DNA of 64,000 nucleotides from Pleurodeles waltl (taxonomy: Eukaryota; Chordata; Amphibia; Caudata; Salamandridae). Numbering within the stretch: the first letter of the stretch is position 1; every line of letters starts with the position of its first letter. Of this stretch, positions 58,860-64,000 are shown piece by piece. Below the pieces are notes generated by a model. It saw only the letters and a program-made list of their open reading frames with translations. It did no database searches and was not told the origin of the DNA. A program made the position numbers and the translations under genes. The stretch covers positions 1,178,036,863-1,178,100,862 of the forward strand of contig NC_090437.1 of NCBI RefSeq assembly GCF_031143425.1, given 5' to 3'.

Positions 58860-59165
58860 CGTGGGGATAAGGGGCAAGGGGGAGAGAGAAAGAGAAAGAG
58901 AGAGAGGATAGAAAGAAAGAAAGAGGGAAAGAGGAAGGAAGAAGAAGAAACAGTAGGAAAAGGGAGGGGGAGAAGGGGTAGAAGAGAAAAGAAGGGGAAG
59001 AGGGGAAGAGGAGAAAAGAAGAGAAAAGAGAAGAAAGAGAAGGGGAGATAAGGAGGGGTAGAGGGGGGAGAATACAGAGGGAGGGGGAGGTACGGGAGCG
59101 AGGGGGAGAAGGGGGGAATAGACGCATGTGGGGGAGGGGAGGGAAAGGGAAGGGAGAAGGGAACA
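58860..59165 (-). repeat. 300-bp purine/pyrimidine-asymmetric tract in the LINE 3' UTR
   Basis: The plus strand is almost entirely G and A (GAGAGAAAGAGAAAGAGAGA, GGGGGAGAAGGGG and so on), so the LINE coding strand is pyrimidine-rich here. Long frames through it are low-complexity Ser/Pro/Leu/Phe and not genes. Confidence 0.9.
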
Positions 59166-59186
59166 ATGGTGGTTCCGGGTAGTGCA

Positions 59187-62100
59187 CTATTGCCCCCTTG
59201 TTAGGAAGGGAGCCCATACCTGTAGGAATATTTGAGCTTGGTCTTGTAAGTTATAGATGATCCGTTCATGCATAGCAGTGCGGATCATGGCTGTAATCCA
59301 TTCCTCCGGGCTTGGGGGGGTCTCTGACCGCCAATGTCTGAGTATGCAAATTTTTGCAGTAGCTAACGCTGTGTGCAACAGTCTCTTGTGTGGTCTAGGG
59401 AGGTCTGGTAGGGAGGTTGTATCTTGCAGAAGTATGAGGGCAGGAGCAAGTGGTGACGGAAGTGACATTACTTCAGCCAGAGTGGAGCTCACCGCATCCC
59501 AGAGTGGTCGTACTGTTGTACAGTTTACTAAGATATGTATCAGGTCACAGGATTTTTCTGGACATCGCCAGCAGTTCGCATGCGGGAGGAGTCCGGTCCT
59601 ATGCAGTTTCGCTGGTGACCAGTGCCATTCATGTAAGATTTTGAAGAGGCAGAATTTCAAGCGATCTTCCCGGGTGCCTCTGTCTGGTGTCTCTAGGGTA
59701 GCTTCCCAATCATCTGGGTCTAGATCCTGCTGCAGCCTGGTTTGCCACCGTAGACGTAGTTTGTCCATTAGCGGTTGGGAGTAAAGCCGCCCAATAATTA
59801 GATCATAGAGACCCGACATTACTCCCTTGTATTGTCCCCATTGCTGCAGGTAAGCCACTATCAGTGAGGGGAGGGATCCCCGCAGTGGAGGTGTATTCCT
59901 TTGGGAGAGACAATGCTTAAGTTGCATGTATCTCCATTCCTGGTTCGAGTGTAGGCCGAACTCCTCCCGTAACTTGGGGAAGGGTTTGAGCACATCGTTC
60001 TCCAGGACCTGTGAGAGGATAAGGATGCCTGCCTGTTTCCATTGCGGCCAATGGACTACCTCGCCACCTATGCGTAGGCCACTGTTGTGCCACAGGGGCG
60101 CTTGGGCATGTATGAGGGGGTGGACCCCAAACAGTCGGTGGGCCCTTTGCCAGGATGCCCTGGTCGCCGCCAGAATAGGATTCACTGAGTTAGTGGCTGG
60201 GAGATCTGCACGGTAGGGTCCACCGAGTCCTTCGTTCGCAGCCAGGAGTTGTTTTTCCACTGCTATCCACAAGGGGGGATCTGGTATTTTCGATAGTGTA
60301 TTGGATAGCTGAGACATTTGGAGGGCTAAAGAGTAGTGTTCCACCGATGGGAGTCCCATTCCCCCGTTTATGCGGTGGGCCAAAAGCTTGGCTGGTGATA
60401 GACGTGGTTGCATTGTGCCCCACACGAATGATCTAATTAGTGCATCAATGCCTCTTAGTGTGGAGAGGGGCACTTGTAAGGGCTGGAGACCTAGGATATA
60501 GGTAAAGCGGGGTACCGTCACCATTCTAACCACCTGTACTCTGCCCCACATGGAGAGGCCTAACTGGGACCATTTTGCAAAGTCCAGTTTCGCCCGCGTG
60601 ATGAGAGGGTCAATGTTGTCCGCCACCATGTGTGCCAGTCCAGGGTTAACAAGCACTCCTAGGTATTTAAGATGTTTTGGCATCCACCGGAATGGGTAGC
60701 CTAGGAGTGCCGCTTTTGTGGTTACTCGCGATAGCGGAAGTGCCTCGCTTTTGTCCCAATTAATACGGTATCCCGATAGGGCTGCGAACTCCTCGATTAC
60801 CTCTAATAGGGTAGGTATAGATCTTTCCAAGTCTGTGAGTGTTAAGAGGATATCGTCAGCGTAGAGGTATATCTTGGAGGTGCCTTCAGGTAGTGGTAGG
60901 CCGGTTATGGAGGGGGAGGACCGGATAGCTGCCGCCAAGGGCTCCATTGCCAAAAGGAACAGGAGAGGTGAAAGGGGGCACCCCTGCCGTGTACCCCTTC
61001 GGATAGGGAAAGGGTCTGAGAGGAAGCCTCCGCGGGTTGATCATAGAGCAGTCTTACCATGGAGATACATTTGTTGCCTAGACCAAATCTCTCTAAGGCT
61101 GCAAATAAGTAGGGCCATTCTATGCGGTCGAATGCTTTTTCGGTGTCTAAGGACAGGGCCAGCGCCGACTCCGGGGAGTCTCTGGCCACCCATAAGGTAT
61201 GGCACAAGGTTCGTAGGTGGTTCCTAGACGTGCGGCCCGGTACAAACCCCACCTGTGTATAGTGTATTAAGGACGGGATTACTTTACGTAATCTGTTTGC
61301 CAGGACGCTTGCTAGAATTTTGATGTCCCCGTTTAGTAGAGAGATGGGTCGGTAGCTGCTGCATAATAAAGGATCTCTCCCAGGCTTCGGTATGACAGCT
61401 ATTGTGGCATTATTAGATATGGCCCCTAATGTCTGTGTTTCGCAGGCTTCATTGAGGGCTTCGCATAAGATATCAATCGCCCCTGCCCCTACCCATTTAT
61501 AAAATTCTGCAGGGTATCCGTCCTCTCCGGGTGATTTGTGGTACGGGAGGTCAGAGATTACTTTATCTATCTCCTGTCTGCTTATTTCCCCTTCTAGTAG
61601 GCTACGGCCCTCGTCTGTTAGGGAGGAGAGGTCTAGCTTCTTTAAGAAGGTTGTAGCTTGCGCTAGGTTGGTCGTGGTTTCCGGCGGGTAAAGGTGTTTA
61701 TAGTATTGGGCAAATTCGTTTGCGATGGCCTGCGGGTGGGTCAGTATGTCCCTGGAGGGAGAGCGAATGGCTGGGATGGCTAGAGCGGCTGCTCTTTGAC
61801 GGAGTTGGGCTGCAAGCAGTCGTCCCGCCTTCTCACCCTGTTCGTAGTGTCTTCCTTGGAGTCTCTGTAATGCGAATTCGGCCTGGGTGGTGTATAGCTC
61901 ATTAAGGGCCATTTGGGCTTGCTCTAGACTTCGGCGGCCTGGAAGGGAGGGGTGTGCTGTATATTGTCTGGTTAGTTGGCGTATGTCGAGTTCCAGAGCC
62001 GCTTGTTGCTCTTTTCTGTCTTTGTTCGCTATCGCCGCATCCCACATGAGCTGTCCCCGTAACGAGGCTTTGGCTGCGGCCCACATAGTTTGACTTGAAT

Positions 62101-62986
62101 CAACCGTACCGAGGTTGTCTTGGGCGAAAGTGATCGCATGATCCTGTAGCTGCAGCTTACCCTGGGGGGATCGATATCGATGGATCGCTAATCTCCAGGG
62201 TTTTCGGCCCGGGGATACCAGGCCTAATCGAATGGTTATAAGGACTGGCGAGTGGTCTGAAAGGCCTCTCTCCAGTATGTCGTCCCCCAAGGTGTAGGCC
62301 ACAAGATTGTGGGAAAGGAGAAAGTAATCAATCCGTGATTGGGTACCATGCACCGGCGAGAGAAAGGTAAATTCTCTGTCCGTTGGGTGAGTCAGCCTCC
62401 AGTGGTCAACCAAACCATTATCCACGAGTATATCAGACTGGATGGCCCTGTCTGCATTGTTACTCGTGTCTAGAGGCCCCGTCCTGTCCAATGCTGCGTC
62501 CCTTGCTAGGTTCCAGTCTCCTCCTATAACATAACGGGATGCCCCTATCTCGGTTAGAAGTCGATTGAGCTGGAGGAAGAAGAGGCGTTTGGGACCTGTT
62601 GGTGCATAGACTGATCCCACACACAGTGTTGAGTCCCCGATTTTCAGTTTGGTAAATATGTATCGACCCTCGGGGTCTGTCCACGATTTGACGACTGTGA
62701 AAGGGAGGGTTTTGCGTAAGAGGATCGCCACCCCGCTTTTTCTTGGGACATTCTCCGTATCGGGTGAGGGTGGGGTGCAGCTAAACAGGACGGTTCCCAC
62801 CCAGTCACGTCGTAGTCTATCAGATTCAAGACTGTCTAGGTGTGTCTCTTGTAATAAGGCGATGTCTGCCTGCTTAGAGTTAAGGTAGGATAGGACTTTC
62901 TTCCGTTTGATAAAGTGGGTAAGACCGTTTACATTCCACGATATCACCCTGAGGGGAACTACCGGTGCTCCCATCCGGTTGGGCAT
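59187..62986 (-). pseudogene. L1-type ORF2, nearly intact, single frameshift before YADD
   Basis: Endonuclease plus reverse transcriptase of about 1,260 residues. I choose the ATG at 62986 (MPNRMGAPVVPLRVISWNVN) because upstream codons are low-complexity; the ORF itself is open to 63199. Endonuclease motifs: ISWNVNGLTHF, ALLQETHLDS, YVIGGDWNLARD, SRIDYFLLSHN, GLSDHSPVLI. RT motifs: HKSPGEDGYPAEFYKW, SYRPISLLNGDIKILASVLA, VGFVPGRTSRNHLRTL, LSLDTEKAFDRIEW. One-base frame change near 61020, just before the GTRQGCPLSP block; the following frame (to 59187) continues with KIYLYADDILLTLTDLERSI, LKYLGVLVNPGL and a Cys/His knuckle CWRCPEKSCDLIHILVNC near 59560. No other stop interrupts either part, so the copy is young or recently under selection. 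It belongs to a subfamily clearly different from the LINE at 48942. Confidence 0.92.
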
Positions 62987-64000
62987 CCTCGTTTCCTGTG
63001 TTCGCCCACCTGGGGGTATGAGCTCGAGGGAGTGGGGTGGACTCTGTGAACTGAAGAGGATGTCAAGGAGGGGGAAGAGGGGGGGAAGGGTGGTGGGCGC
63101 GTCGGGTACGAAGAGGAGTTGAAAAGAGAATAAAAAGGAGACAGTGGAGGAAGGAAGAAATAAAGAAAAAGAGGGTAAAGAAGGGAGACCGGGATACAAG
63201 TCCCGAAGTACACGAACTTTAACCGGCGGGTCTAAAACCTAGGCCGATTGAGCTTCGACGCCCGGACAGCGGGCCCCGCGCCGGGGGGTTGGGAGGGGGG
63301 CGGCGCCCATGAGGCGCCCCAGGCCTCCGCGTGGATGCCTCCAATTATGTCCGGGGGATGTAGTATGTGTTTGTGAACAGAGGATGGGGGGGAGGAGGGG
63401 AGGTCGCATGTTGGCCGCATCCCTGTGTGGGGGGGGGGGGTGGGAGAAGCGCGAGGGAAGGACAGGGGCAGATATTGTTGTTACTGAGGTCGCTTTCCCT
63501 TGGTTATTCTGAGGGGTTGCGGCATGTATATGATCTGGGACTTGGCATCTGTGGTCTATTCTGCTTTGCACCAGGGCCCATCATTATGTCACTATTGCGT
63601 TTGTTAGTAGACCGGGGTCTAGAGCTCAAAACCCAGTTCAGAATCATTTTGCCCCAACCCTGCCAGGGCAAGCCAGTAATGTGCGAGGGTATTGCGCCAG
63701 TTCCCATATTTTCCAGAGGACGTTATAGATCCTGATTCTAGATGGGAGAAGTGATGTGGGATATGGTAAGTGTTACCCGGCATGAAGGGGGGGGGACGTT
63801 GAGAAACAAATGTAATCGGGAGCCAACAGAAACTATCACACAATCTGAACAGTCTAAGCAGTCCGAGGCGGTTAAAGCCTTCTGGGGGGGGGGGGGCGGT
63901 TCTCCGTGGTACAATGTCTGAAGAGTATACATTAAAATAGAGTACTCATCATTTCTCTGTGTCAGGACTCTTTCATCAAGGTTCCTATGTTTCCTGCAGC

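Larger units (their letters stand above)
58387..64000 (-). mobile_element. Second L1-type LINE (minus strand), 5' part beyond the window
   Basis: The 3' end is a T12 run at 58387-58398, the complement of a poly(A) tail. A 3' UTR of about 0.8 kb follows, then ORF2 (59187 to about 62986), then pyrimidine-rich sequence (63020-63190 on the coding strand) and a GC-rich stretch at 63240-63330. About 1 kb upstream of ORF2 is in view and shows no ORF1. 63330-64000 has no recognisable gene; I cannot tell where the LINE ends. The TSD partner lies outside the window. Confidence 0.85.

Noticed and set aside
58789..59217. 142-codon Ser/Pro/Leu/Phe-rich minus frame
   Set aside because: Translation of the pyrimidine-rich LINE 3' UTR tract.
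59257..59784. 175-codon plus-strand frame
   Set aside because: Antisense shadow of the LINE ORF2 C-terminal part.
60874..61227. Plus-strand frame across the RT region
   Set aside because: Antisense to the conserved RT motifs on the minus strand.
63239..63932. Short minus-strand frames considered as ORF1 of the second LINE
   Set aside because: None has coiled-coil or RRM-like features and all are under 115 codons.

Overview
The window looks like a piece of a very large, repeat-saturated vertebrate genome. A salamander, most likely a newt such as Pleurodeles, fits best: it holds multi-kilobase Harbinger DNA transposons with TIRs starting GG(C/G)..TCATTACAACCCTGG, hairpin-rich MITEs with related GGGCCTCATTATGA-type ends, a GIY-YIG Penelope-like element, L1-type LINEs and retrovirus remnants. 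I recognise no host gene; nearly every coding-like signal belongs to a mobile element. The species assignment is inference; no database was searched.

Layout. 1-11.3 kb: tandem array of about 26 units of ~383 bp, interrupted by two hairpin MITEs (3533-4449 and 5218-5847) inserted at the same place in two different units. 11.3-12.35 kb: non-tandem arm ending in a piggyBac-like terminus (CCCCTTCGCTGCCAGG against TTAA), so the array may be the expanded interior of a DNA transposon. 12.4-14.8 kb: diffuse repeats, some also found at 19-19.7 kb. 15.2-19.0 kb: decayed Penelope-like element (RT plus GIY-YIG endonuclease, minus strand) split by two Harbinger-type MITEs. 20.0-20.56 kb: a third MITE. 24.2-25.8 kb: decayed retroviral env (minus). 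25.9-27.0 kb: LTR-retrotransposon 5' region and gag-like remnant (plus).

Harbinger-1 (27701-36275, TSD TTA) carries three genes: A, a Myb/SANT-like protein with a coiled coil; B, a DDE transposase with an intron; C, a second Myb/SANT-like protein with a long Pro/Ser/Thr/Ala-rich tail. Harbinger-3 starts at 37797 (TSD TTA) and is still open at 58.4 kb. It was later invaded by Harbinger-2 (39017-46771, TSD TCA, same three genes, inverted), by an L1-type LINE (48942-54151, 11-bp TSD) and by a second, younger L1-type LINE on the minus strand whose 3' end is at 58387 and whose 5' part runs off the window.

Working together: in Harbinger systems the transposase acts with a Myb-like partner that binds the ends. 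Here all three copies carry gene C as well, and Harbinger-1 and -2 show all three genes. The many MITEs with related ends and 3-bp TSDs are plausible non-autonomous clients. All coding copies seen carry at least one lesion; the nearest to intact are the Harbinger-2 transposase and the minus-strand L1 ORF2, each with a single visible frameshift.
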